In this document: piece by piece, positions 41,664 through 50,092 of the stretch
Layout of the letters: every line of letters starts with the position of its first letter
Position numbering within the stretch: the stretch's first letter is position 1
NCBI GenBank assembly: GCA_038924245.1
Contig: JBCKVB010000002.1
Location: 6,658-70,657, forward strand
Direction of reading: 5' to 3'
DNA length: 64,000 bases
From: SURF-13 sp038924245
Lineage (GTDB): Bacteria > Pseudomonadota > Gammaproteobacteria > SURF-13
Position numbers and translations under genes: made by a program
Notes under the pieces: model-generated
What the model saw: only the letters and a program-made list of their open reading frames with translations
Database searches by the model: none
Told to the model about the DNA's origin: nothing

Positions 41664-42455
41664 TCACGCGTGCGCCGCACAGGGAGGTGCCAGTGTCGCG
41701 GGAGGCAGGACGCCGGGAGCGACCAGTCGCTCTGCAATAGCTTCGCCGTCCCCGATGGGCGGTTCGTCACCGTCTTTTAAAGTGTATCCCAAGCATACGC
41801 CAATCTGCTCGGCGAGTTTATCTCCAATCTCGGAAAGCTTCGCCGTGATTCCCAGGCTGCGCATATCGGTTACGTGCAGGTCGGCATGACCACACGGGTG
41901 GATACGTGTAAACGGCTCCAAGTCCATCGCCACATTGAGGCTCACGCCGTGATAGCTACAGCCTTGCCGAACGCGCAGCCCCAGGGCCGCAATCTTCGCG
42001 CCGTTGACATAAACGCCTGGCGCCTCACGGCGAGCCTCACCCGGTACGCTGTAGTCCGCAAGCAGCTCGATCACGGACTGTTCCAATGCGTTCACCAACT
42101 GGCGCACGCCGAGGCCGCGCCGCCGCAAGTCGAGCAGCACGTAGCACACGAGCTGGCCGGGGCCATGATAAGTCACTTGTCCGCCGCGGTCGGCGTGAAT
42201 CACGGGAATGTCTCGCGGCGGTCGCTCCCGGCGTCCTGCCTCCCGCGACACTAGCACGTCCCTGTGCGGCGCAGGCACGTGTTCACGCTTTGCGTTGAGA
42301 CCAAGGGTATATACCGGCGGATGTTCTACCAGCCAGATTTCATCGGGTGTGGAGTTTGTGCGCGCCGCGCTGAACTCGCGCATCGCCTCCCACACCGGCA
42401 GGTAGTCACGCAAGCCGAGTTCACGCACGATGATATCGGTGTGTGCGTTAGACAT
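41664..42455 (-). CDS. lipB: octanoyltransferase LipB carrying two repeat insertions
   Basis: A 263-residue enzyme moving octanoate from ACP to lipoyl domains. Core motifs are intact: EHPPVYTLGLNAKREH, DRGGQVTYHGPGQLVCYVLLDL, the catalytic Lys in NGAKIAALGLRVRQGCSYHGVSLNV and the Cys region HPCGHADLHVTDM. One hairpin element (residues about 61-80) puts PHRDVLVSREAGRRERPPR between KREH and DIPVIHADRGGQ. A second, in the opposite orientation, supplies the C-terminal LVAPGVLPPATLAPPCAAHA. Family members are about 210-230 residues. The gene overlaps dat by 8 bp. Confidence 0.93.
   Translation of the reverse strand: MSNAHTDIIVRELGLRDYLPVWEAMREFSAARTNSTPDEIWLVEHPPVYTLGLNAKREHVPAPHRDVLVSREAGRRERPPRDIPVIHADRGGQVTYHGPGQLVCYVLLDLRRRGLGVRQLVNALEQSVIELLADYSVPGEARREAPGVYVNGAKIAALGLRVRQGCSYHGVSLNVAMDLEPFTRIHPCGHADLHVTDMRSLGITAKLSEIGDKLAEQIGVCLGYTLKDGDEPPIGDGEAIAERLVAPGVLPPATLAPPCAAHA
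41672..41724. repeat. intragenic two-hairpin element, copy 6 (3' end of lipB)
   Basis: Inverted with respect to copy 7. Hairpin 1 loop GTCCT; hairpin 2 GCAC, loop CTCCCT, GTGC. lipB reads the top strand in the frame VAPGVLPPATLA, the same frame as dusB. Confidence 0.9.
42216..42274. repeat. intragenic two-hairpin element, copy 7 (inside lipB)
   Basis: Starts CGGCGGTCGC like the ruvX and gatB copies. Hairpin 1 loop GTCCT; hairpin 2 GCAC, loop GTCCCT, GTGC; ends GGCGCAGG as in slt. It is read on the bottom strand as VSREAGRRERP. Confidence 0.93.
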
Positions 42456-43326
42456 GGCTGCCGCTGCGCAGCTTGTGCTTATAGTCTTGAAACAGCGCGG
42501 TCATGCGCCGCCACATCGGGCCGGGCTTGCCGCCGCCGACCGATGCGTCATCGAGTTTGGTCACCGGCATGATCTCCTTGGTGGAGCTGGTGAGCCAGAT
42601 TTCATCCGCCTGGCGCAAGGCGCTCTCGCTGACTGACGCTTCGCGCCAGGCGATGCCGTTTTGCGCCGCCAGTTCCAGTATCAGGTCGCGCGTGATGCCG
42701 GGCAGCAGCAGCGGGCCTTTGGGCGGCGTGATAAGGATATTATTTTTCACGATAAATAAATTACTCGCCGCGCCTTCGGTGACTTCGCCGCCGCGTACCA
42801 GAATGGCCTCTACCGCGCCCTTATCCACCGCTTCCTGGCGCAGCAGGATATTCGGCAGCAAGGTGATGGCCTTGATGTGACAATACTTCCAGCGGATGTC
42901 GTCCAGGGTGACGGCCGCGATGCCGTGCGTGGCATAGCTGTCCGGAATCGGCGGCAGCGGGTTACTCATGGCGAATACAGTCGGCGTCACGTCCTTGGGA
43001 AAGGCGTGGTCGCGCTTGGCCACGCCACGCGTGACTTGCAGATAAATATATTGATCGGGATTTCCGTTGGCGGCGTTTTTGCCGATTAACTCCACGAGTA
43101 CCTTTTCCCATGCCGCGTGCGTCAGCGGGTTGGCGATGCGCACGCCACCGAGGCTGTGATCGAGGCGGGCAAGATGTTGCGCGAGGCGGAATAATCGTCC
43201 GCCATAGGCGGGGATCACTTCGTACACGCCGTCGCCGAAGATAAAGCCACGGTCCAGCACCGGCACAAAGGCCTGGTCGAGCGGCAGGAACGCGCCGTTC
43301 AGATAGACGATGGGCGAGCCGGACAT
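42448..43326 (-). CDS. dat: D-amino acid aminotransferase
   Basis: A 292-residue PLP-dependent fold type IV aminotransferase. The start YLNGAFLPLDQAFVPVLDRGFIFGDGVYEVIPAYGG, the PLP-binding Lys in RWKYCHIKAITLLPNILLRQEA, EAILVRGGEVTEGAASNLFIVKNN and the C-terminal LTSSTKEIMPVTKLDD match D-alanine transaminase. It interconverts D-Ala and D-Glu, supplying peptidoglycan precursors. Its place between dacA and lipB is the usual one in many gammaproteobacteria. Confidence 0.93.
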   Translation of the reverse strand: MSGSPIVYLNGAFLPLDQAFVPVLDRGFIFGDGVYEVIPAYGGRLFRLAQHLARLDHSLGGVRIANPLTHAAWEKVLVELIGKNAANGNPDQYIYLQVTRGVAKRDHAFPKDVTPTVFAMSNPLPPIPDSYATHGIAAVTLDDIRWKYCHIKAITLLPNILLRQEAVDKGAVEAILVRGGEVTEGAASNLFIVKNNILITPPKGPLLLPGITRDLILELAAQNGIAWREASVSESALRQADEIWLTSSTKEIMPVTKLDDASVGGGKPGPMWRRMTALFQDYKHKLRSGSHV

Positions 43327-43339
43327 GTATCTGTGGTGG

Positions 43340-44509
43340 TTAATTAAGCCAACGATTGATCCAGAGCCGGATACTGTCCACCAGGCGCCGCCACCAGCCG
43401 CCTTGCTCGACGGCTTGCAGCGCGATCAGCGGCTGTTCGGCCACGACTTCATCGCCCAGGGTGATTTTCACCGTACCGTATTTTGCCTCCTTTGCGGCGG
43501 GCGCGATGATGATCTTGTCCATCTCTATCAAAGCCTTGAGTAGTCCGTATTGGCCGCGCGGGATGGTGACATACAGGTCTTCACTCAGGCCCAGCTTTAA
43601 TTCGTTGCTTGCGCCTTTCCAGATGGTGGTGGTTTTGAGCGGCTGCGCGGCGCTGTACAGGCGTTGGGTTTCAAAAAACCGGAAACCGTAATTGAGCAGT
43701 TCCTGGCTCTGATCGGCGCGCTCCTTCTCGTTTGTGGCGCCAAGCACCGCGGCGATCAGGCGCATGTTGTCGCGCAGCGCGGAGGAAACCAGACAGAAGC
43801 CCGCGCTTTCGGTGTGTCCGGTCTTGACGCCGTCGGCCCCGATATCGCGCCATAACAGCAAGTTGCGGTTGTATTGCTTGATGTTGTTGTAGCTGAATTC
43901 CTTGATGGCGTAGTATTTGTAGTAATCTGGGAAGTCCCTGATCAGCGCGCGCGCGAGCAGAGTGATGTCACGCGCCGTGATGTAAAGCTCCGGGTCGGGC
44001 AGGCCGGTGCTGTTGGTGAAATGACTGTTTTTCATGCCCAGCAGTTGCGCGGTTTGATTCATCAGCGCGACGAAGGTGGTTTCGCCGCCCGCGGTATGCT
44101 CGGCCAGCGCGATGGTGGCGTCGTTGCCGGACTGTACGATCATGCCCTTGAGCAGGTCATCCACGCTCACCTGGGTGCCCACCTGCACGAACATGCGCGA
44201 GCCTTCGCTCTTCCAGGCCTTTTTGCTGATGGTCACATGGTCGCTGAGCTTGATCTTGCCGGAGGCCAGAGCCTGAAACACGGTGTAGGCGGTGAGCAGC
44301 TTGGTGAGACTGGCCGGTTCCATGCGCTCGTCGGCCTTTTGCTCCGCGAGTACCTTGCCGCTGTGAAAGTCGAGCAGGATGTAGGCGCGCGCGGGCAGCA
44401 ACGGCGCCGCGGGGGCGGGCCGTAAAGCGGGCGCGGCGGGTATGGCCGCGGGAGCGGTCGCCGATAGGGCGCTGAAGGCGAGCAAAACGGTGCACAGCAA
44501 GGCTTTCAT
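43340..44509 (-). CDS. dacA: D-alanyl-D-alanine carboxypeptidase (PBP5/6 type)
   Basis: A 389-residue low-molecular-weight penicillin-binding protein that trims the terminal D-Ala from peptidoglycan peptides. A signal peptide ends near residue 25. Active-site motifs are in order: SLTKLLTAY (nucleophile Ser), SGND, and KTGHTESAGFC. The C-terminal amphipathic anchor WWRRLVDSIRLWINRWLN fits PBP5. The ATG at 44509 gives the best signal peptide; a start 5 codons upstream is possible. Confidence 0.95.
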   Translation of the reverse strand: MKALLCTVLLAFSALSATAPAAIPAAPALRPAPAAPLLPARAYILLDFHSGKVLAEQKADERMEPASLTKLLTAYTVFQALASGKIKLSDHVTISKKAWKSEGSRMFVQVGTQVSVDDLLKGMIVQSGNDATIALAEHTAGGETTFVALMNQTAQLLGMKNSHFTNSTGLPDPELYITARDITLLARALIRDFPDYYKYYAIKEFSYNNIKQYNRNLLLWRDIGADGVKTGHTESAGFCLVSSALRDNMRLIAAVLGATNEKERADQSQELLNYGFRFFETQRLYSAAQPLKTTTIWKGASNELKLGLSEDLYVTIPRGQYGLLKALIEMDKIIIAPAAKEAKYGTVKITLGDEVVAEQPLIALQAVEQGGWWRRLVDSIRLWINRWLN

Positions 44510-44563
44510 AGAAGAAGTGTCCATGTTATTTAAGGTTTGTGGGTCAATCTACAGGTTTGCGGG

Positions 44564-45457
44564 TCAATCCACCACGATGCGTGCGCCGTTTATGCCGGAA
44601 CGCGTGAGGGTTTTGGTTAGGCGGCCGGCGTCGTCCAGGTTCGCCATCGGGCCGATACGCACCCGGTACAAGACGGTGTCATTGAGACGGGTTTTGATGA
44701 TTTCAATCTCATCCACGATCTTGTCGAGCAACTGCGTGCGCAGGCGTTCGGCGTTGTCCAGACTCTGGAAGGCGCCCGCCTGGATATAAAGCTTCGTTGC
44801 AGGCGAAGTTTCTTCCGGCGCATCCGGACTGAGCGCGCGCACCTCTACCAGTCCGGTGCCGTGATCGAGAATACCGAGCTTGGTGGCGGCGGCGTAGGAG
44901 AGATCAATCAGACGATTGTCTATGAACGGTCCACGGTCATTGACGCGCACGATGAGCGAGCGGCCGTTTTGTAAATTGGTCACGCGCACATAGCTCGGTA
45001 GCGGCAGGGTCTTGTGCGCGGCGCTCATGGCGTACATGTCGTAAGGTTCGCCGCTGGAGGTGCGCCTACCGTGAAATTTGGTGCCGTACCAGGAGGCGGT
45101 GCCGCGCTCCACGTAACCCGCGCTGCTGGTCAGCGTGCGGTAGGTTTGTCCATTCACCGTGTAAGAAGGAGGATTGCCGTATTTGCCGAGAGGTTCAACA
45201 CGCGGCGTCGGTTCGGGAATGGAGGCGACGTCGAGCGGCGCGGAAGGCGCCGCGTCGCCCTTGCCGAAACCGCTGTCGCTGGGTAGCGAGGTAGTGGTTT
45301 TGGGCGCGGTGCTACAGGCGTTGAGCATGACAACGAGCAGTAGTAGGGTGGGCACGTTTTTGTGCCCACGCGTTTTGCCACCGCGTGGGCAGACGATAAC
45401 CCTGTCTGTCCACCCTACCCACTTGCCACTTGCTACTTGCCTCTTGTGATCCATCAT
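44564..45457 (-). CDS. rlpA: RlpA family lipoprotein (septal ring lytic transglycosylase) with repeat-derived N-terminus
   Basis: A lipoprotein with lipobox LNAC, a double-psi beta-barrel (GTASWYGTKFHGRRTSSGEPYDMYAMSAAHKTLPLPSYVRVTNL, ending VNDRGPF) and a C-terminal SPOR domain (YIQAGAFQSLDNAERLRTQL) that binds denuded glycan at the septum. The open frame begins at 45457, but its first 34 codons come from a heptamer repeat and a GTGGGCACG repeat. A GTG at 45355 (PTLLLLVVMLNAC) is closer to the family but would lack the positive n-region unless the repeat-encoded HK is used. The true start is therefore unsure. Confidence 0.9.
   Translation of the reverse strand: MMDHKRQVASGKWVGWTDRVIVCPRGGKTRGHKNVPTLLLLVVMLNACSTAPKTTTSLPSDSGFGKGDAAPSAPLDVASIPEPTPRVEPLGKYGNPPSYTVNGQTYRTLTSSAGYVERGTASWYGTKFHGRRTSSGEPYDMYAMSAAHKTLPLPSYVRVTNLQNGRSLIVRVNDRGPFIDNRLIDLSYAAATKLGILDHGTGLVEVRALSPDAPEETSPATKLYIQAGAFQSLDNAERLRTQLLDKIVDEIEIIKTRLNDTVLYRVRIGPMANLDDAGRLTKTLTRSGINGARIVVD
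45338..45417. repeat. GTGGGCAC hairpin repeat at the rlpA start
   Basis: GGGTGGGCACG-TTTTT-GTGCCCAC, then CCGCGTGGGCAGAC with GTCTGTCC around GATAACCCT. The second half is related to the hairpin at 33821-33855. It overlaps the possible rlpA start codons. Confidence 0.75.
45419..45452. repeat. CTTGCTA heptamer tandem repeat, cluster C
   Basis: CTTGCCA, CTTGCTA, CTTGCCT, CTTGTGA. It lies between rlpA and mltB and is translated in the longest rlpA frame as RQVASGK. Confidence 0.75.
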
Positions 45458-46452
45458 TACTTTTGCGCCTTGATCTCCTGGCTCAGTTGGTACACGGCCA
45501 TGGCATACAGGAGGCTTCTATTATAACGTGTAATGACGTAAAAATTTTGCAGCCCCACCCAATGTTCCGCGCCAGACTCGGCCGCGAGCTCAAGCAGCAG
45601 GGCGGGTTCGATATCAAACAGCGGCTCGGCGACGCTCACGCCCAGGCGGCGCAGATCACCCAGGCTGTACTGCAATTGTATGCCGCTGCCGAGCAGGGCC
45701 TGGTACTGCTCACCGTTTACCTCGGCGCGCACGGCGACCGGCGCGTCTTTTTGCCAGCCGTGTTCGCTCAGGTAATGCGCCGCGCTGCCGATGGCGTCCG
45801 CGCTGCTGTTCCACAGGTCGCGGTGTCCGTCGTGGTCGAAATCCACCGCGAAGTGACGATAGCTGCTGGAGATAAACTGCGCCTGCCCCATCGCCCCGGC
45901 ATAAGAGCCTTTAACCGCGAGCGGATTGAGACGTTCTTCGCGCGCGAGGAGTAAATACTGCTCCAGTTCGGCGCGGAAAAAGGCCGCGCGCGGCGGGTAG
46001 TCAAAGGCGAGCGTGGTGAGCGCGTCCAGCACGCGGTATTTGCCCATATTTCCGCCGTAGCGCGTTTCCACGCCAATGATGGCCACGATGATCTCCGCGG
46101 GTACGCCATACACCTGCTGCGCGCGCGCGAGCGTTTCGGCGTTGGCCCGCCAAAATTCGACGCCGCCCGCAATGCGCGCGCGGTTGACGAAGATCGGGCG
46201 GTATTCGTGCCAGGCCTTGCCCTCGGCGGGCGTGGTGATGGCGGCGATGATGTCCGGGCGCGGCTCCACGGCGTTGAACATGCGCACCAGCTCCGCGCCG
46301 TCAAAGGCGTGCCGCTGCTCCATTTCGCTGATGAAGGCGCGCACTTCGGCGCGTTCGCCCGCTGATGCCGGCGCTGATGTCGGCGCGGCCAGGGAAGGCG
46401 CGGCATAGGCGAGGCAGATCAACAGACAACATAAGACAGGGTTCATGGGCAT
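45457..46452 (-). CDS. mltB: membrane-bound lytic murein transglycosylase B
   Basis: A 331-residue exported transglycosylase of the MltB/SltB family. A signal peptide (MPMNPVLCCLLICLAYAAPSLAA) has no clear lipobox. The catalytic Glu lies in IIGVETRYGGNMGKYRVLDALTTLAFDYPPRAAFF, with the family SYAGAMGQAQFISSSYRHFAVDFDHDGHRDLWNSSADAIGS downstream. The ATG at 46452 sits 2 bp after the rodA stop; the longer frame into rodA is not supported. It belongs to the elongation cluster. Confidence 0.93.
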   Translation of the reverse strand: MPMNPVLCCLLICLAYAAPSLAAPTSAPASAGERAEVRAFISEMEQRHAFDGAELVRMFNAVEPRPDIIAAITTPAEGKAWHEYRPIFVNRARIAGGVEFWRANAETLARAQQVYGVPAEIIVAIIGVETRYGGNMGKYRVLDALTTLAFDYPPRAAFFRAELEQYLLLAREERLNPLAVKGSYAGAMGQAQFISSSYRHFAVDFDHDGHRDLWNSSADAIGSAAHYLSEHGWQKDAPVAVRAEVNGEQYQALLGSGIQLQYSLGDLRRLGVSVAEPLFDIEPALLLELAAESGAEHWVGLQNFYVITRYNRSLLYAMAVYQLSQEIKAQK

Positions 46453-46454
46453 GG

Positions 46455-47570
46455 TCAGACCGGTTTTTTGGGGTGGGTGTGAATCGCCATGAGCATACCG
46501 AAAGAGGCCATCAGTGTCACGAGCGCGGTGCCGCCGTAACTGATGAGCGGCAACGGCACGCCTACCACCGGCAGCAGGCCGCTCACCATGCCGATATTGA
46601 CGAAGATGTACAGTGAAAAACTCAGGATCAAACTGCCCGCCAACAGGCGCGTGAAATGATCCGGCGCGCACAGCGCGATGTACAGCCCGCGCGCGATCAC
46701 CGCGATGAAGAGTATCAGCAGCAGCAGGATGCCGATCAGGCCGAACTCCTCGGCGTACACGGCGAAGACGAAGTCGGTGGTGCGCTCGGGGATAAAATCC
46801 AGATACGACTGCGTGCCGTTCAGCCAGCCCTTGCCGAACACGCCGCCGGAGCCGATGGCGATGGTGGACTGGGTGATGTGATAACCCGCGCCGAGCGGGT
46901 CGCTTTCCGGATTTATAAAGGTGAGCAGGCGCGTGCGCTGATAGTCGTGCATGAAATGCCACATGAACGGCGCGGCGATGGCGGCGAGCAACGCGCCGAC
47001 GCCGACGATCCGCCAGCGGATGCCGGACAACAGCAGCACGAACAAACCCGATCCCAGGATTAATAACGCCGTGCCCAGATCAGGTTGTTCGGCGATCAGC
47101 GCCACCGGGATCAGAATCAGCGCGCCGCTCACCAGCAGCCGCTTGGCGCCGGGCGGCAAGCGCCGTTGGCCGAGATAGCGCGCCAACATGAGCGGCAGCG
47201 CCAGCTTCATCAACTCCGAGGGCTGAAAGCGGATTACGCCCAGATCGAGCCAGCGCTGCGCGCCCTTGGCATGGTCGCCAAACAGCAGCACGGCCACCAG
47301 CAGAGCTAAGGCGGCGCTATAAACCCAAGGTGCGGCCTCCTGTAAACGTTGCGGCGGCACTTGCGCGATCATCAGCATCAACCCAAAGCCGAGCGTCAGG
47401 CGCAGGGCGTGGCGCAGCAGCAGATCAGGGTCTTGCCCGCCGGCGCTGTAGAGTACCAGCAAGCCCACGGCGGACAGGAGCAGCAGGCCCGTCAGCAGGG
47501 GAAGGTCCACGTGCAACTTTTGCGCGAGATTGCGCGCCGGGGTTCTATAGTCGGATTCCAGGGTGGTCAT
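46455..47570 (-). CDS. rodA: rod-shape peptidoglycan glycosyltransferase RodA
   Basis: A 371-residue SEDS-family polymerase with ten helices that builds glycan strands during cell elongation with PBP2. Family landmarks: IRFQPSELMKLALPLMLARYL, AEQPDLGTALLILGSGLFVLLL, and the C-terminal GVPLPLISYGGTALVTLMASFGMLMAIHTH. The start overlaps the mrdA stop by 4 bp, so the two partners are made together. Confidence 0.96.
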   Translation of the reverse strand: MTTLESDYRTPARNLAQKLHVDLPLLTGLLLLSAVGLLVLYSAGGQDPDLLLRHALRLTLGFGLMLMIAQVPPQRLQEAAPWVYSAALALLVAVLLFGDHAKGAQRWLDLGVIRFQPSELMKLALPLMLARYLGQRRLPPGAKRLLVSGALILIPVALIAEQPDLGTALLILGSGLFVLLLSGIRWRIVGVGALLAAIAAPFMWHFMHDYQRTRLLTFINPESDPLGAGYHITQSTIAIGSGGVFGKGWLNGTQSYLDFIPERTTDFVFAVYAEEFGLIGILLLLILFIAVIARGLYIALCAPDHFTRLLAGSLILSFSLYIFVNIGMVSGLLPVVGVPLPLISYGGTALVTLMASFGMLMAIHTHPKKPV

Positions 47571-49429
47571 GGCGCAGGGGTGAGTAAATATTGATCCATG
47601 AGTTTGCGTGCGATGGGCGCCGCCGCGCCGCTGCCGCTGCCGCCGTTTTCTACGATTACCGCGAGCGCAATGCGCGGATTGTCCACCGGCGCGAAGGCGA
47701 TGAACAGGGCGTGGTCGCGCAGGCGCGGCGCGACTTTATCCTTGTCGTATTTTTCATCCTGTTTCAGGCCGAACACCTGCGCGGTGCCGGTTTTCCCGGC
47801 GATTTTGTAAGTCGCCCCCGCGCCGCTGCCGCGCGCCGTGCCGCGTTCACCGTGCATCACCTGGACCATGGCGTTGATAATAATATCCCAGCGGTCGCTC
47901 CTGGCGAGCTGAATGGTATTCAACGGCGCACTGGATCGCGCGACCTTATTGTGCGTGAGCGGGTCTTCGATGGCGGCGACGATGCGCGGCGCTATGCGTT
48001 TACCGCGATTGGCGAGCGCCGCGGTGACCACCGCCAGTTGCAGCGGAGTGGCCAGCATATAGCCCTGACCGATGCCCGCGATGATGGTTTCGCCGGGGAA
48101 CCAGGCTTCCTTGCGCGCACCGCGTTTCCATGCGCTGGACGGCAACAGGCCGGCAAGCTCGCCGGGCGCGTCCATGGCGCTCTTCTGGCCGAAACCGAAT
48201 TGCGCGAGGAAGTTGTGCAGGCGATCTATCCCCAGGCGCTGCGCGAGATCGTAAAAATACACGTCGCAGGACTCGCTGATGGCGCGCGTGATGTCCACCG
48301 CGCCATGGCCTTCGTGTCTCCAGTCGCGGTATTTGCGTTCATGGCCCGGCAACCGGAACCAACCCGGACAAAAGGTGCTGCGCTGCGCGTCGGTGACGCC
48401 AAGCTCCAGGCCGGCCAGAGCCACGAAGGGTTTGATGGTGGAGGCGGGCGGATACTGGCCGCGCAGGGCGCGGTTGTAGAGTGGTTGGCCGGACGAGTTT
48501 TGCAGCGCCTGATAATCCCTGGGCTCGATGCCGTTCACGAACAGATTGGGGTCGAAGCCTGGCTGGCTGACCAGCGCCAGCACCGCGCCAGTGCCGGGTT
48601 CCAGCGCCACCACCGCGCCGCTGTTATCGCCCAGCGCCTGTTCGGCGAGCTGTTGCAGGCGTATGTCCATATTGAGATGCAGGTTCCGGCCGGGTTGCGC
48701 CGGGGTGCGTTCCAGCACGCGCAGCCGGTGGCCCTGTGAGTTGGTCTCGATTTGCTCGAAACCCACTGTACCATGCAGCACGTCTTCGTAGGTATGCTCG
48801 ACGCCGGTCTTGCCGATGTGCGTGGTGCCGCTGTAGTTGGAATCGCCGAGCTGGTCGAGGTCGTCTTCGCTGATGCGTCCCACGTAACCCACGGCGTGCG
48901 CCGTGCTCGCGCCGAGCGGATAGTCGCGCGTCACCCCCGCGACGATGTCCACTCCGGGAAACTGCGGGCGGTTCACCGCGAAACGCGCCAGTTCTTCCTC
49001 GCTCAGACGCAGCCGCAGCATCACGCCGTGCGTGGTGCGCTTTTGCTTGAGCAGGCGGCGGAAGCGCTTGATGTCGGCGGGGCTGATGGCGACGATCTGG
49101 TTCAGCGCGCGCAGCGTGGCCTCGATATCGTCCACCTGTTCGGGTATTACCTCCAGGCCAAACGTGGGCAGGTTGCGCGCCAGCAGCACGCCATTGCGGT
49201 CGTAGATCAGGCCGCGCGTGGGCGGGATCGCCACCACGCTGATGCGGTTGCTCTGCGCCAGGGTGAGATAGTGTTCCTGGTTGAGCACCTGCAGATAAAT
49301 CAGGCGCGCCAGCAGCGCGAACATGAGCAGCAGCACCATGACCGCCGCCGCCAGCGTGCGATTCTGCAGCAGGCGGGTTTCGCGGATGTAATCGCGCAGC
49401 CGGTCGGATTCACTGATGCGCGCGTACAT
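47567..49429 (-). CDS. mrdA: peptidoglycan D,D-transpeptidase PBP2
   Basis: A 620-residue class B penicillin-binding protein that crosslinks peptidoglycan of the side wall. A single N-terminal helix (about residues 27-50) is followed by the pedestal domain (IPPTRGLIYDRNGVLLARNLPTFGLEVIPE) and the transpeptidase domain with STIK (active Ser), SCD in place of SxN and KTGTAQ. It is followed directly by rodA. Upstream, where rlmH, rsfS and nadD are often found, lies the multi-hairpin repeat E3 and then mreD. Confidence 0.96.
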   Translation of the reverse strand: MYARISESDRLRDYIRETRLLQNRTLAAAVMVLLLMFALLARLIYLQVLNQEHYLTLAQSNRISVVAIPPTRGLIYDRNGVLLARNLPTFGLEVIPEQVDDIEATLRALNQIVAISPADIKRFRRLLKQKRTTHGVMLRLRLSEEELARFAVNRPQFPGVDIVAGVTRDYPLGASTAHAVGYVGRISEDDLDQLGDSNYSGTTHIGKTGVEHTYEDVLHGTVGFEQIETNSQGHRLRVLERTPAQPGRNLHLNMDIRLQQLAEQALGDNSGAVVALEPGTGAVLALVSQPGFDPNLFVNGIEPRDYQALQNSSGQPLYNRALRGQYPPASTIKPFVALAGLELGVTDAQRSTFCPGWFRLPGHERKYRDWRHEGHGAVDITRAISESCDVYFYDLAQRLGIDRLHNFLAQFGFGQKSAMDAPGELAGLLPSSAWKRGARKEAWFPGETIIAGIGQGYMLATPLQLAVVTAALANRGKRIAPRIVAAIEDPLTHNKVARSSAPLNTIQLARSDRWDIIINAMVQVMHGERGTARGSGAGATYKIAGKTGTAQVFGLKQDEKYDKDKVAPRLRDHALFIAFAPVDNPRIALAVIVENGGSGSGAAAPIARKLMDQYLLTPAP

Positions 49430-49477
49430 GGTTAATCATAAGTGGTAAGATAGACTGGCGGCGGCGATTATAACCCG

Positions 49478-49612
49478 TGGTGCGGTGCAGGGACGCACCG
49501 CCATTTTTTAAATGCGTTAAGCATTTAAAAAATGGAGAAAAGCAAAAATCGCATTTTTGCTTTTCGTGCTGAAAAAGAGCCAAGGAGGCCTTTTTCAGCA
49601 TATTTAGGCGAC
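49478..49612. repeat. multi-hairpin intergenic repeat, copy E3 (inverted)
   Basis: Same order as E1 when read leftwards: GCTGAAAAAGGCC-TCCTT-GGC...CTTTTTCAGC; GAAAAGCAAAAAT/ATTTTTGCTTTTC; CATTTTTTAAATGC/GCATTTAAAAAATG; GCGGTGC-GTCCCT-GCACCGC. Almost every stem differs from E1 and E2 but pairing is kept. It separates mreD from mrdA. Confidence 0.87.
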
Positions 49613-50092
49613 GCGGTAACGGTGCCGTACATAACGCAGCGTGAGATACACCGTGGGCCAGATCAGCATGCTGGTGGGAGTGGCGAGCCAGTAACTCCAG
49701 CTCCACGGCGCCACCTGCGACATGCCTTTTACCCAAAAGCCGAGCATTTGATCGAAGAAAAGAATCAGCACCGCCACCGCCAGCGCTTGGTGCAAAAGAG
49801 GCAGTTGGCGGATGCCGAGATGGAGGTGCGTGGCGCTGTAGGCTATCAACGCAAAGCTCAGCGCGTGCTGGCCGAGCAGGGTGCCCTGCGCGGCGTCGAG
49901 CAACAGGCCCACCGCCCAGGCGCCGCCCACGCCGATGCTTCCGGGCAGTGCGAGACACCAGTAGATCAGGGTCATGGCCATCCAGGCCGGCCGCGCGGCG
50001 GCCAGCGCATCGGGCAGCGGCAGCAGGGTCAGCAGCAGCGCCACTGCGAAGCTTGAGATGATGATCCACGGGTGGTGCGCCTTGCGTATCAT
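49604..50092 (-). CDS. mreD: rod shape-determining protein MreD
   Basis: A 162-residue membrane protein with about five helices, a partner of MreC in the elongasome. The start VALLLTLLPLPDALAAARPAWMAMTLIYWCLALPGSIGVGGAWAVGLLLDAAQGTLLGQHALSFALIAY is the typical MreD pattern, with the conserved DAAQGTLLGQHAL. It overlaps mreC by 4 bp. Its stop lies inside the E3 repeat. Confidence 0.94.
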   Translation of the reverse strand: MIRKAHHPWIIISSFAVALLLTLLPLPDALAAARPAWMAMTLIYWCLALPGSIGVGGAWAVGLLLDAAQGTLLGQHALSFALIAYSATHLHLGIRQLPLLHQALAVAVLILFFDQMLGFWVKGMSQVAPWSWSYWLATPTSMLIWPTVYLTLRYVRHRYRVA

